Made by a program: the position numbers and the translations under genes
Part shown: positions 42,432 to 50,982 of the stretch, one piece after another
How the letters are laid out: each line of letters begins with the position of its first letter
Position numbering within the stretch: the stretch's first letter is position 1
Assembly (NCBI RefSeq): GCF_024385465.1
Contig: NZ_JANFLS010000002.1
Coordinates: forward strand, 62,001-126,000
Source of the DNA: Arthrobacter sp. zg-Y844
Lineage (GTDB): Bacteria > Actinomycetota > Actinomycetes > Actinomycetales > Micrococcaceae
DNA length: 64,000 nucleotides
Direction of reading: 5' to 3'
The notes under the pieces: generated by a model
Databases searched by the model: none
What the model saw: the letters and a program-made list of their open reading frames with translations, nothing else
Told to the model about the DNA's origin: nothing

Positions 42432-42489
42432 GGGTAGCCGTTCACCTTTGTGTAGCCGGACAGTGGTCTGCGGTTAAGGCTACCCGTGC
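42428..42489. promoter_or_regulatory. 12-bp inverted repeat joining osmC stop and mscS start
   Basis: GCACGGGTAGCC (42428-42439) and GGCTACCCGTGC (42478-42489) are perfect complements 38 bases apart. In a minus-strand read-through transcript the first arm holds the osmC TAG and the second the mscS GTG, while the AAAGGTGA ribosome site stays in the loop. It could hide the mscS start codon. Confidence 0.6.
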
Positions 42490-43007
42490 CGGCCGTGCCC
42501 GGAGGGCAGCTCGGGCACGGTCAGCGTCCGGGGCCGGTGCTCCACCGGGAAATTGACGCTCCGCGCAATGAAGCACAGCCGGTTCGCCTCGGCGTGCATC
42601 GGCCCGGCTGCCAGTTCGACGGCGGCCGGCCCCGCGCCGCCGTCGATAGTCACCTTGGGACGAAGCACGGCTGTGGTGAACTCACCGCTGCCGTCCCGGT
42701 TGAGCCGCAGCAGCCCCTCCGGGGAGTCCTCATAGGCGAGCACCCTGATGCCGTTTCGGACCGCCACGTGCAGGTAGGAAAGCATGTGGCACTGGGCCAG
42801 TGCGGCCAGCAGAAGCTGCTCGGGGTTCCAGCGGTCCCGGTCGCCGTGGAAGGTGGGATCCGCCGTTCCGGGCAGGTCAGGCAGTCCGGGGGCGCGGATG
42901 ATGTGGTCGCGGCCGTAGCCGCGGTAGGAAGCGGTCCCGTCGCCGCGGTTTCCCGTCCATTCCAGGTCGAGCGTGTAACGGTGTTCGGAGAGATTCACGT
43001 TCTCCAA
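42480..43007 (-). CDS. OsmC-family peroxiredoxin
   Basis: The 175-residue protein has the OsmC/Ohr fold and both redox Cys: LLLAALAQCHMLSYL and NRLCFIARSVNFPVEHR. The family reduces organic hydroperoxides. Two starts are possible: TTG 43007, or GTG three codons later with TAGCTT seven bases before it, which would be near-leaderless. It is 48 bp upstream of mscS on the same strand, joining osmotic and oxidative stress functions. Confidence 0.88.
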   Translation of the reverse strand: MENVNLSEHRYTLDLEWTGNRGDGTASYRGYGRDHIIRAPGLPDLPGTADPTFHGDRDRWNPEQLLLAALAQCHMLSYLHVAVRNGIRVLAYEDSPEGLLRLNRDGSGEFTTAVLRPKVTIDGGAGPAAVELAAGPMHAEANRLCFIARSVNFPVEHRPRTLTVPELPSGHGRHG

Positions 43008-43054
43008 GCTACCGTCTGAGCCGTTGGATGGAAGGGAACCGCGGCGGCAAGGTG

Positions 43055-45616
43055 TTACCGGTCGGCCTGCTGCGCCTTCAGGGCGCGGACCACGCCGTCG
43101 CGGCTTTCCAGGACCAGCCGTCGCAGCGAGGGCGAGTCCCCGCCCAGATCGGCGAGGAAGGCATCGGTGGTGTCCACCGTGTCCTGGCGCGTCAGCCGGG
43201 ACGGATAGAGGCCGACGGCGATCTGCTGGGCGATCTCATGGGTGCGGCTGGCCCACACGTCGCGGATCGAGGCAAAGTACTTCTGTGCGTACGGTTCCAG
43301 CAGGCCGGTGTCGTGGACCCGCATGAATCCGGCGATGGCCGAACGCTGCGCGGCGTTGGGCATGTCGGAGCGCTCCACGATCGCTTCCCAGGCCGCTGCC
43401 TTGGCTTCTGCCGTGGGGATGGCCGCACGGGCCATGGCCGCTGCAAGGGCACCCGTGGCGGTGGCATCGCGCTCGAGTTCCGCGTCGATGTCCGCTGTGC
43501 CCAGCCGGCCTCCGGCCACGAGACCGGTGAGCAGCTCCCAGCGCAGGTCCGCGTCGACAGCCAGCCCCTCAAGGGACTGCTCGCCGGTGAACAGACCTGC
43601 CAGCGCGTCCAGCTGCTCGTCCGACGAGGCGTGGGCGGCGAAGGCCTTGACGAACTGCAGCTGTGAATCGGAGCCCGGCTCCGCTGCCGAAGCCAACTCC
43701 CAGAGACTCTCCGCAGCGGCAACGGTCATGGGACCGCGGTCCTTGGGGCTGACGTAGAAGGCCAGGGTGGTGGCCAGCTGGCGCAGCAGCACCTGGACAA
43801 CGGTCGAGTCGGACTCGGAGGCGATGTTCTGCAGGACCAGTTCCACGTAGTTGCGGGCGGGGATCTCGGCGTCCCGCGCTGCGTCCCAGGCGGAGGCCCA
43901 CACGAGCGTCCGGGGGAGGGAATCCGCAATGTTGCGCAGGCTGCGGGTGGCGGTGTGCTGCGAGGCGGCGTCCAGGCGGATCTTTGCGTAGGCAAGGTCG
44001 TCGTCGTTGAGCAGCAGCAGGGCCGGGCGCGGCTGGCCGATGAGTTCGGAAACTTCGGTGCGTTCGCCGTCGACGTCGAGCTCCACGCGGTGCGTGCGCT
44101 GCAGCCGGCCGTCCGCGTCCGGGTTGTAGAAGCCGATCGCCAGGCGGTGCGGGCGAAGGGTGGGGTATTCCTCGATAGCGCTCTGCAGCACGGCGAAGGA
44201 CGTGATGGTACCGTCCTCATCGGTCTCGAACTCCGGACGCAGGGTGTTTACGCCGGCAGTCTCCAGCCACTTCGCGGACCAGTCGGACAGGTCCCGGCCG
44301 CTGGCTGTTTCCAGCTCCGACAGCAGATCCGACAGCTCGGTGTTCTGCCAGGAGTGCTTGCCGAAGTACTCGCGCACGCCGGCCATGAACTTATCCTGTC
44401 CGACCCAGGCCACCAGCTGCTTGAGCACGGAAGCGCCCTTGGCGTAGGTGATGCCGTCGAAGTTGACCTGGACGTCTTCCAGGTCCCGGATTTCGGCGAC
44501 GATCGGGTGCGTGGTGGGCAGCTGGTCCTGGCGGTAGGCCCAGGCCTTTTCCAACGAGGCGAACGTGGTCCAGGACTGCTTGAACTCGGTGGCCTCGGCA
44601 GCGGCGAGGGTGGACATGAACTCTGCGAAGGATTCATTCAGCCACAGGTCGTTCCACCAGCGCATCGTGACCAGGTCGCCGAACCACATGTGCGCCAGTT
44701 CGTGCAGGATCGTCACGGCGCGGCGTTCCACGGTGGCTTCGGTGACCCGGGAACGGAAGACATAGCTCTCGAGGAAGGTCACGGCACCGGCGTTTTCCAT
44801 GGCCCCGGCGTTGAACTCGGGCACGAAGAGCTGGTCATACTTTTCGAACGGGTACGGCGTGCCGAACTGCTCCTCGTAGAAGGCGAAGCCCTGGCGGGTG
44901 AGTTCGAAGATGTTCTCCGCGTCCATGAACTGCATCAGGGACCGGCGGGCAAAGACACCCAGGGGGATGGTGCGTCCGTCGGAACTGGTCAGCTCGCTGC
45001 GGACGGACTGGTACGGACCTGCGATCAGCGCGGTGATGTAGGAGGAGATCCGCGGCGTGGGTTCGAAGGACCAGGTGGAGCGCGGACTGGCGTCCGTCAG
45101 GTCGCCGGCGGCAACGGGTTCCGGGGTGGGGGAGTTGGAAATGACGTCCCAGTGCGACGGCGCGGTGACCGTGAAGCGGAAGGTGGCCTTCAAATCCGGC
45201 TGTTCGAAGACCGCGAACATCCGGCGGGAGTCCGGAACCTCGAACTGCGAATAAAGGTAGACCTCGTTGTCCACGGGGTCCACGAAACGGTGCAGGCCCT
45301 CACCGGTGTTCATGTAGCGGGCGTCCGCGTCCACCACGAGTTCGTTGGACTCGGCGAGGTTCGGCAGGGAGATCCGCACGCCGTCGGACACCTCCGCCGG
45401 GTCCAGGGACACGCCGTTGAGCGTGATCCGGTGAACCGTGTCGGTGACCGCGTCGATGAAGGTCGAGGTCCCGGGGCGGGCGGAGAACCGGACGACGGTC
45501 GTGCTGCCGAACACCGCCTCTCCCCGGGTCAGGTCGAGGTTGACGTCGTAGGACTCGACGTCGAGGAGTTCTGCACGTTCACGGGCTTCGGAGCGCGTGA
45601 GATTCATACCTGGCAA
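43055..45616 (-). CDS. pepN: Aminopeptidase N, M1 family
   Basis: Zinc aminopeptidase of 853 residues. The substrate motif GAMENAGAV and zinc motif HELAHMW with the downstream NESFAEF Glu are all present; the C-terminal half is the ERAP1-like helical domain. TTG 45616 was chosen: the protein then begins MPGMNLTRSEARERAELL, as in Streptomyces PepN, and GAAAGG lies 7 bases upstream. ATG 45607 is an alternative. It corresponds by position to M. tuberculosis Rv2467. Confidence 0.94.
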   Translation of the reverse strand: MPGMNLTRSEARERAELLDVESYDVNLDLTRGEAVFGSTTVVRFSARPGTSTFIDAVTDTVHRITLNGVSLDPAEVSDGVRISLPNLAESNELVVDADARYMNTGEGLHRFVDPVDNEVYLYSQFEVPDSRRMFAVFEQPDLKATFRFTVTAPSHWDVISNSPTPEPVAAGDLTDASPRSTWSFEPTPRISSYITALIAGPYQSVRSELTSSDGRTIPLGVFARRSLMQFMDAENIFELTRQGFAFYEEQFGTPYPFEKYDQLFVPEFNAGAMENAGAVTFLESYVFRSRVTEATVERRAVTILHELAHMWFGDLVTMRWWNDLWLNESFAEFMSTLAAAEATEFKQSWTTFASLEKAWAYRQDQLPTTHPIVAEIRDLEDVQVNFDGITYAKGASVLKQLVAWVGQDKFMAGVREYFGKHSWQNTELSDLLSELETASGRDLSDWSAKWLETAGVNTLRPEFETDEDGTITSFAVLQSAIEEYPTLRPHRLAIGFYNPDADGRLQRTHRVELDVDGERTEVSELIGQPRPALLLLNDDDLAYAKIRLDAASQHTATRSLRNIADSLPRTLVWASAWDAARDAEIPARNYVELVLQNIASESDSTVVQVLLRQLATTLAFYVSPKDRGPMTVAAAESLWELASAAEPGSDSQLQFVKAFAAHASSDEQLDALAGLFTGEQSLEGLAVDADLRWELLTGLVAGGRLGTADIDAELERDATATGALAAAMARAAIPTAEAKAAAWEAIVERSDMPNAAQRSAIAGFMRVHDTGLLEPYAQKYFASIRDVWASRTHEIAQQIAVGLYPSRLTRQDTVDTTDAFLADLGGDSPSLRRLVLESRDGVVRALKAQQADR

Positions 45617-45731
45617 GGTTGGGCCTTTCTCAAGGACAAGGAGTGCGGCGGATTCATGGTGTTTGCAAGAATCTTCCACACTAGTGATCTTGTGCAACAG
45701 TCTCTCATCGCCAAGCACCCTTCCAAAGCAC

Positions 45732-45766
45732 GGAACGGCGGATTGCAAAGAGCAATCCGCCGTTCC
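45732..45766 (-). terminator. Terminator of the LGFP-repeat protease gene
   Basis: A perfect 15-bp stem (GGAACGGCGGATTGC and complement) with an AAAGA loop, 22 bp after the protease stop on the minus strand; followed by GTGCTTTGG. Confidence 0.75.
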
Positions 45767-45787
45767 GGTGTGTCCTGCCGTCAGCCG

Positions 45788-48700
45788 CTAGTTGTAGCTG
45801 ACCTGTACCTTGCCGTCGGCATCCCGGGTGATCTTTCCGCCCTTGAAGCTCTGGACCGTTGCACCGCCTGCGGCCGCGGTCGGACCGGAGGTCGGGTATC
45901 CGAGACGTCCCGTCTCCGCGCCCTGCGCACGGTAGGCGTCCCGGACGGGTCCGTTTGCGAGGATATGCGTTCCCGTGCCGGCGGAGGAGAGGATGGTGCC
46001 GCCCTCGTATTCCTGTGTGGTTCCGCCGTTGGAGGATTTTTCTCCGCTGGTCGGCAGTCCGAGGTAGCCCGAGTTGAAACCGGTGGAGCCCCAGGCTGAA
46101 CGAATTGCCCCGTTCTTCGAGATCTGCGCCCCGGTCTTCTGGGACCAGATGATCGCGCCGCCCTCATAGTCCTGGTACTTGCCCTGCGCTCCCATGCTCC
46201 GTTCCCCTCCGGTGGGAAGCCCCAGATAGCCGGAGTTGAAGCCCGTGGAACCCCAGGCTGAGCGGATCGGTCCGTTCAAGGACACCTGGGCTCCGGTCTT
46301 TGCAGACCAGATGATGGCTCCGCCTTCGTAGTCCTGGTAGCTGCCCTGGGTGCCCATGGCCCGTTCCTCCCCGGTCGGCAGGCCCAGCGGACCGGCGTTG
46401 AAGCCTGTGGCGCCCCAGGCCGAGCGGATGGGACCGTTCCGGGAGATCCTGGCCCCGGTCTTCTCCGACCAGATGATCGCGCCGCCCTGGTAGTCCTGGT
46501 ATTTCCCCTGAGTGCCCATGCTTGTCTCCGGGCCGGTGGGAAGCCCGAGGTAGCTGGCGTTGAAGCCCGTGGCGCCCCAGGCCGAGCGGATGGGGCCGTT
46601 CTTGGAGATCTGTGCTCCGGTCGCAGCGGACCAGATCATGGCACCGCCCTGGTAGTCCTGGTAGGTGCCCTGGGTCCCCATCAGGACTTCATTGCCCACG
46701 GGATATTTGAGGTCCGACTTTTCCGCTCCGGCGGCACGCCAGACATTCCGGACGGCACCCGTGACGATCCAGGCCCCGGACGCAGGGGAGTGGATGATGG
46801 TTCCGCGCTGGTACTCCTGGGAGGTGCCGCCGTCTGCGAGCGTCACCTGGTTTGTCGTCGGGTAGCCGATGGGGCTGTTCTCGAAGCCGGAACGGCGCCA
46901 GGCTTCACGGATGGGTCCGTTCCGGGAAACGCGCGCGCCCGTGGCCGGAGACCAGATGATGGCTCCGTTCTGGAAGTCCTGGTAGGTTCCGCCGTTGGGC
47001 AGTCCGCCTATTTCGTTGCTCGTGGGATAGCCAAGGTAGCTGCGTTCAAAACCGGTGTAGCCCCACTCGGTGCGGATCGGGCCGTTCTTGGAGATCCGCG
47101 CCCCGGTGGCGGGCGACCAGATAATGGCGCCGCCCTGGTAATCCTGGTAGGCGCCGCCGTTGGGCAGGCCGTAGACCTCGTCACTGGTGGGAAGGCCGAG
47201 GTAGCCGGCGTCGAAACCCGTGGACGCCCAGGCGGAGCGGATCGCTCCGGTGGAAACGCGTGCACCTGTGTTGGGGGACCAGATGATGGCTCCGTTTTGG
47301 AAGTCCTGGTAGGCCCCGCCGTCCTTCAACCCGCCGCGGATATCGCCGATCGCGTTGCCCAGCTCCGGGTGCGCCCTGCGGGCTTCGTCGATCGGGGCTC
47401 CGGCACGAGCGGCGACGCCGCCGGTCACCGTGACGGACGCGGCTTCGCCGCTGATCCAGTTGACGTGCACCGTTGTGCCGGAATGCGAGGTGAAGGTCTG
47501 GCCGGCCTGCCAGGTGCTGTTGGCATTGGTATAACCGCTGAAATCCCGGGTGTTGGGTGCAATAACCAGGGAATTCACGGCCCAGTCGTTCGCCAGGTCC
47601 GGCTTGACGATCTTCACGCCGCGGTTGCCGCCGACAGCCGTGGACTCGTCATATCCCACCGGAAGCCGAAGCTCGAGGTAATAGGTCTCGCCGGAGGAAT
47701 CCCTGAATTTCACCGCACGCTGCGCGGAAGAGCCGGCCCAGGGCCTCAGGGTGTATGTGATCGAGGATCCGGGTGTACCGGCGTTGTAGATCTCGTCGCC
47801 GCGGCCGAAACCGCCGGCGTCCCAGAAATACGAATTAATGGCCGGCGAAGGATACTGTGCGTAACCCATGAGATCGGAAGTGTCTCCGTACTCACGCGAG
47901 GTGCAGGAACCGTCGGCCCAAGCGCCGTTGGAGCCGACACCGATATCGGATCGGCCGTTGTTGCATTTGAGGCTGTTGGCGTGCAGCAGGCCCAGTACGT
48001 GGCCGAATTCGTGCGTCACCACGTTGTTGGTGAAGCCCGAAGGCTGCGGCATCAACACCGAACCGCTGGTGGGACCGGAAGTCCAGCCGCCGCCGAGGAT
48101 GCCGCCGTACCCCCCGCTCTTGAGATCGCCGGCCGGCACAAAGACCAGCAGGGCATTGTTGGCGCTGTCCCGCCATCCGAGGTCACGCTTGATGGTATTC
48201 ATCATGTCGGCGTAGTCCTGCCGGGAATTGGCGGAGCTGTTGATGGCGCGGGTGCTGGTATGGAGCACGCCCAGCCGGCCGTTGGACATGGCACGCCAGT
48301 ACTGGTTGGCCGCGGTCATCGAGTTAAGTGCTCCGGCTTCATTCACCGCGCCCCGGTTATCGGTAAGCGTGGCGTACACGAGCGTGATGTTGATCGTCCC
48401 GCTGCGGGCAGCGGCACCCATCGTGCTTGCACCGCCGGCCGCGCTGCTGAAGGCAGAGGCGCCGTGGTCATGCGCTGCGGAGATGTCCGTCTCCACGGCG
48501 GAACGCACGGTCCCGTCCGGGTCCGTGACCATCGGAGTGTTGGGACCGGGGACCGGGAAGCCCCCGCCGACCACGGGGTCGTACCCGAGCTCATCCCCGG
48601 ATTCGGCCGTGTCCGTGTGGCTTTCTTCGCCGTCGGCGGGATGTTCCTCAGCCGGGGCGGCGGTCAGCGGGGCGGATGGCGTCGGTTCAGCCCCCGGCAC

Positions 48701-48883
48701 GGCTTCCGCGACGGCGCTGCCGGCGTCGGGCGCAGGAGAGGGAGGCAGGGTGGCGGCGCCGGGATCGGCGGGGACCTGTGTGGCCGCGGGTTCGCCGGGG
48801 ACGGCGTACTCCTGTGCCGGAAGCCCTCCTGCTGTCAGCGAAACGGCGAGGAGGGCCAGAACGGCGAGTTTTGCACTTTTCAA
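45788..48883 (-). CDS. Secreted metzincin protease with nine LGFP repeats
   Basis: A 1031-residue exported protein. Signal peptide (1-24, AGGLPAQE); Pro/Ala/Glu-rich region to about 125; a metalloprotease domain with HEFGHVLGLLH (291-301) and Met-turn SDLMGY (336-341), the metzincin/reprolysin pattern; a beta-rich domain (about 360-530); then nine LGFP repeats of about 53 residues plus a partial tenth. LGFP repeats are thought to bind the actinobacterial cell wall. The start is TTG 48883 with AAGGA 8 bases before it; a GTG/ATG further upstream would block the signal peptide. It is monocistronic. Substrate unknown. Confidence 0.88.
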   Translation of the reverse strand: MKSAKLAVLALLAVSLTAGGLPAQEYAVPGEPAATQVPADPGAATLPPSPAPDAGSAVAEAVPGAEPTPSAPLTAAPAEEHPADGEESHTDTAESGDELGYDPVVGGGFPVPGPNTPMVTDPDGTVRSAVETDISAAHDHGASAFSSAAGGASTMGAAARSGTINITLVYATLTDNRGAVNEAGALNSMTAANQYWRAMSNGRLGVLHTSTRAINSSANSRQDYADMMNTIKRDLGWRDSANNALLVFVPAGDLKSGGYGGILGGGWTSGPTSGSVLMPQPSGFTNNVVTHEFGHVLGLLHANSLKCNNGRSDIGVGSNGAWADGSCTSREYGDTSDLMGYAQYPSPAINSYFWDAGGFGRGDEIYNAGTPGSSITYTLRPWAGSSAQRAVKFRDSSGETYYLELRLPVGYDESTAVGGNRGVKIVKPDLANDWAVNSLVIAPNTRDFSGYTNANSTWQAGQTFTSHSGTTVHVNWISGEAASVTVTGGVAARAGAPIDEARRAHPELGNAIGDIRGGLKDGGAYQDFQNGAIIWSPNTGARVSTGAIRSAWASTGFDAGYLGLPTSDEVYGLPNGGAYQDYQGGAIIWSPATGARISKNGPIRTEWGYTGFERSYLGYPTSNEIGGLPNGGTYQDFQNGAIIWSPATGARVSRNGPIREAWRRSGFENSPIGYPTTNQVTLADGGTSQEYQRGTIIHSPASGAWIVTGAVRNVWRAAGAEKSDLKYPVGNEVLMGTQGTYQDYQGGAMIWSAATGAQISKNGPIRSAWGATGFNASYLGLPTGPETSMGTQGKYQDYQGGAIIWSEKTGARISRNGPIRSAWGATGFNAGPLGLPTGEERAMGTQGSYQDYEGGAIIWSAKTGAQVSLNGPIRSAWGSTGFNSGYLGLPTGGERSMGAQGKYQDYEGGAIIWSQKTGAQISKNGAIRSAWGSTGFNSGYLGLPTSGEKSSNGGTTQEYEGGTILSSAGTGTHILANGPVRDAYRAQGAETGRLGYPTSGPTAAAGGATVQSFKGGKITRDADGKVQVSYN
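45837..47325. repeat. DNA-level tandem repeats encoding the LGFP modules
   Basis: Roughly 160-bp units repeated about nine times. Units 5 to 8 (about 46030-46690) are the most alike, sharing strings such as GGCGCCCCAGGC and GGTAGTCCTGGTA, pointing to recent duplication or gene conversion there; the outer units have diverged. Confidence 0.85.
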
Positions 48884-49131
48884 ATGACTAATCCTTGTAG
48901 GGCGATTCCTGGTGGGCGCAACGGTGCTGTATCCGCGACGCCAGCGTCGGACGCGGGTAGACCGCTCCAATCCGGAGGGATCGGAGTATAGTCCTACCTG
49001 CTCTATCGGCACGCAGCAACGCCATGTAAGGGCGGTTTCCGGTCGAGGCGGGGGAATTTGGAGACGCGGCTGCAGCGGAAGCTAGGCTGGAAGCGTCTTT
49101 TCCCCATCCTCAAGAAACGGACTTACCCCAA

Positions 49132-49602
49132 ATGCGCGTCCATATTGCAACCGACCACGCAGGCATGGAACTGAGCTCCCACCTCATTGCCCATCTGACG
49201 GGCAAGGGGTACGACGTCGTCGACCACGGCCCCCGGGAATACGATGCCGAGGACGACTACCCCGCGTTCTGCATCGATGCGGCCGAGGCCGTTGTCCGGG
49301 ATCAGGAAGCGGGCACGGATGCCCTGGGAATCGTGCTGGGCGGCTCAGGCAACGGCGAACAGATCGCCGCCAACAAGGTTCGGGGAGTCCGGGCCGCACT
49401 GGCCTGGAACCTGGAGACCGCAAAGCTCGCACGCCAGCACAATGATGCCAATATCGTCGCCGTGGGCGGGCGCCAGCACAGCGTAGAGGAGGCCACCGGA
49501 ATCATCGAAGCCTTCCTCGCCGAGCCCTTCAGCGACGCCGAACGCCATGTCCGCCGGATCGGACAGATTGCACGGTACGAAACCACCGGCTCCACGCTCT
49601 AA
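49132..49602 (+). CDS. rpiB: Ribose-5-phosphate isomerase B
   Basis: Interconverts ribose 5-phosphate and ribulose 5-phosphate. The 156-residue protein is the RpiB/LacAB type, with DHAGMELS, GGSGNGEQIAANKV and HNDANIVAVGGR. As in M. tuberculosis RpiB, the catalytic base position is Glu (Glu76 in GNGEQ) rather than Cys. The stop overlaps the next start by one base (TAATG). It is divergent from the LGFP protease gene, 248 bp apart. Confidence 0.93.
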   Translation: MRVHIATDHAGMELSSHLIAHLTGKGYDVVDHGPREYDAEDDYPAFCIDAAEAVVRDQEAGTDALGIVLGGSGNGEQIAANKVRGVRAALAWNLETAKLARQHNDANIVAVGGRQHSVEEATGIIEAFLAEPFSDAERHVRRIGQIARYETTGSTL

Positions 49603-50522
49603 TGCCCGAAGGGCATTCCATCCACCGCCTGGCCCGGCAGTTCTCCTCGGTGTTCGGTGGCGAAAGGCTCACCGTAAGCAGCCCGCAGGGCCGGTTTGCT
49701 GCCGGTGCCGCCCGGCTGGACGGACATGTGCTCGAGGCGGCGGAAGCCCACGGCAAGCAGCTGTTCCTGCGTTTCGACCATGATCTCTACCTGCGCATCC
49801 ACCTTGGCCTCTACGGCGCCTTCGATTTCGGCGGGGACGAAACGTTCATCGGATCCTCCAGTATCGGAGCGCCCCGGCGGCTGGGGGAGCAGGAGGCGGC
49901 AGGCGACGACGGCGCGGGCTACTCCGGGCCGCCCGAACCCAAGGGGGCGGTGCGGGTCCGGCTGGTTTCCAAGCACGGCTGGGCGGACCTGCGCGGCCCC
50001 ACCGCCTGTGAGGTGGTGACCGAAGCCGAACGCCGAAAGGTGCTGGCCAGGCTGGGGCCGGACCCGCTGGCGGGCGGGGACGGCGGCGCCGGGGATGACG
50101 GCGCCGCAGGTGCCGGGCGTGCTGCGGAATTCACGCGCCGGCTGCGCAGCAAGGGCTCGCCTGTCGGCCTCCTGCTGATGAACCAGGAGGTGCTGGCGGG
50201 GGTGGGCAACGTCTACCGCGCCGAAGTGCTGTTCCGGGCCCGGATTTCACCCTGGCGGCTGGGCCGCAGCGTGGGCGAGGGCGAGGCGGGGGCCCTGTGG
50301 GACGACGTCGTGCGCCTGATGAACGACGGAGTGCGGCAGGGCCGGATCATCACTACGGAGCGGCAGGACCGGGACGACACCGGCGAGCCGGTCCCCGTGT
50401 CCGAGGCCCACTATGTCTATAAGCGGACCGGACTGCCGTGCCGGCGCTGCGGAACCCCGGTGGCGGGAACCGAGATGGGCGCCCGCAAACTGTACTGGTG
50501 CCCGTCCTGCCAGGCCGACTGA
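49602..50522 (+). CDS. nei2: Fpg/Nei-family DNA glycosylase (Nei2-like)
   Basis: Base-excision repair glycosylase/lyase. The mature N-terminus PEGHS (catalytic Pro2, Glu3) identifies the Nei/Fpg family, with the helix-two-turn-helix GVGNVYRAEVLF and a C-terminal zinc finger (CRRCG...YWCPSC). The 306-residue form has two Gly/Ala-rich insertions near residues 95 and 160. ATG overlaps the rpiB stop by one base, the same pairing as M. tuberculosis Rv2464c-Rv2465c. Just after the stop an 18-bp copy of the end of the gene is found. Confidence 0.9.
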   Translation: MPEGHSIHRLARQFSSVFGGERLTVSSPQGRFAAGAARLDGHVLEAAEAHGKQLFLRFDHDLYLRIHLGLYGAFDFGGDETFIGSSSIGAPRRLGEQEAAGDDGAGYSGPPEPKGAVRVRLVSKHGWADLRGPTACEVVTEAERRKVLARLGPDPLAGGDGGAGDDGAAGAGRAAEFTRRLRSKGSPVGLLLMNQEVLAGVGNVYRAEVLFRARISPWRLGRSVGEGEAGALWDDVVRLMNDGVRQGRIITTERQDRDDTGEPVPVSEAHYVYKRTGLPCRRCGTPVAGTEMGARKLYWCPSCQAD

Positions 50523-50539
50523 TCCTGCCAGGCCGACTG
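50505..50539 (+). repeat. 18-bp tandem duplication at the nei2 3' end
   Basis: TCCTGCCAGGCCGACTG occurs at 50505-50521 and again at 50523-50539. The first copy ends in the TGA stop, the second lies in frame after it and has TGG instead. Confidence 0.9.
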
Positions 50540-50592
50540 GGCGCGGGCGCGGGCAGCGGCCTGGCCGCCTGGCCTGCACGGGCCTAAAAGCA

Positions 50593-50625
50593 AGAAGGGC
50601 CTTCCGCGCGGCGGAAGGCCCTTCT
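50593..50625. terminator. Bidirectional terminator, nei2 and tRNA-Gly
   Basis: A perfect 15-bp stem (AGAAGGGCCTTCCGC and complement) with a GCG loop, between nei2 (+) and tRNA-Gly (-). Confidence 0.85.
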
Positions 50626-50629
50626 AAGG

Positions 50630-50703
50630 TGGAGGGGATGACGGGAATCGAACCCGCGTAATCAGTTTGGAAGACTGAGGCTCTACCATTGAGCTACATC
50701 CCC
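50630..50703 (-). tRNA. tRNA-Gly(TCC)
   Basis: Acceptor GGGGATG/CATCCCC, anticodon loop CTTCCAA between TCAGT and ACTGA giving TCC, T-loop GGTTCGATTC, and encoded CCA. Confidence 0.96.
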
Positions 50704-50854
50704 GGCGCCGTAAGGCAGGTTTTACCTTAGCACGCGAAAACCGGCCGTGAGTAATCGGCCGGTATCCGGCTCCCAACCGGGTGCGGAATCGATCGTGGTG
50801 CCGGGAAAATTCGTCATACCAGCTTCAGGGCAGGTAGGCTGTCAGGTGCACTGA

Positions 50855-50928
50855 CGGGGTGTAGCTCAGCTTGGAAGAGCGCCTGCTTTGGGAGCAGGAA
50901 GTCGCAGGTTCAAATCCTGTCACCCCGA
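50855..50928 (+). tRNA. tRNA-Pro(TGG)
   Basis: Acceptor CGGGGTG/CACCCCG, anticodon loop TTTGGGA between CCTGC and GCAGG giving TGG, T-loop GGTTCAAATC. CCA is not encoded. It sits 55 bp before tig. Confidence 0.96.
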
Positions 50929-50982
50929 CTCTGTATAACCATGGTGCAGACCAATCCCAGAACCCTCAGGAGAACTTACGCT

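Noticed and set aside
48884-49012. Longer N-terminus (43 extra residues) for the LGFP protease
   Set aside because: It would place a charged segment before the signal peptide; TTG 48883 has a good ribosome site and directly precedes the signal sequence.
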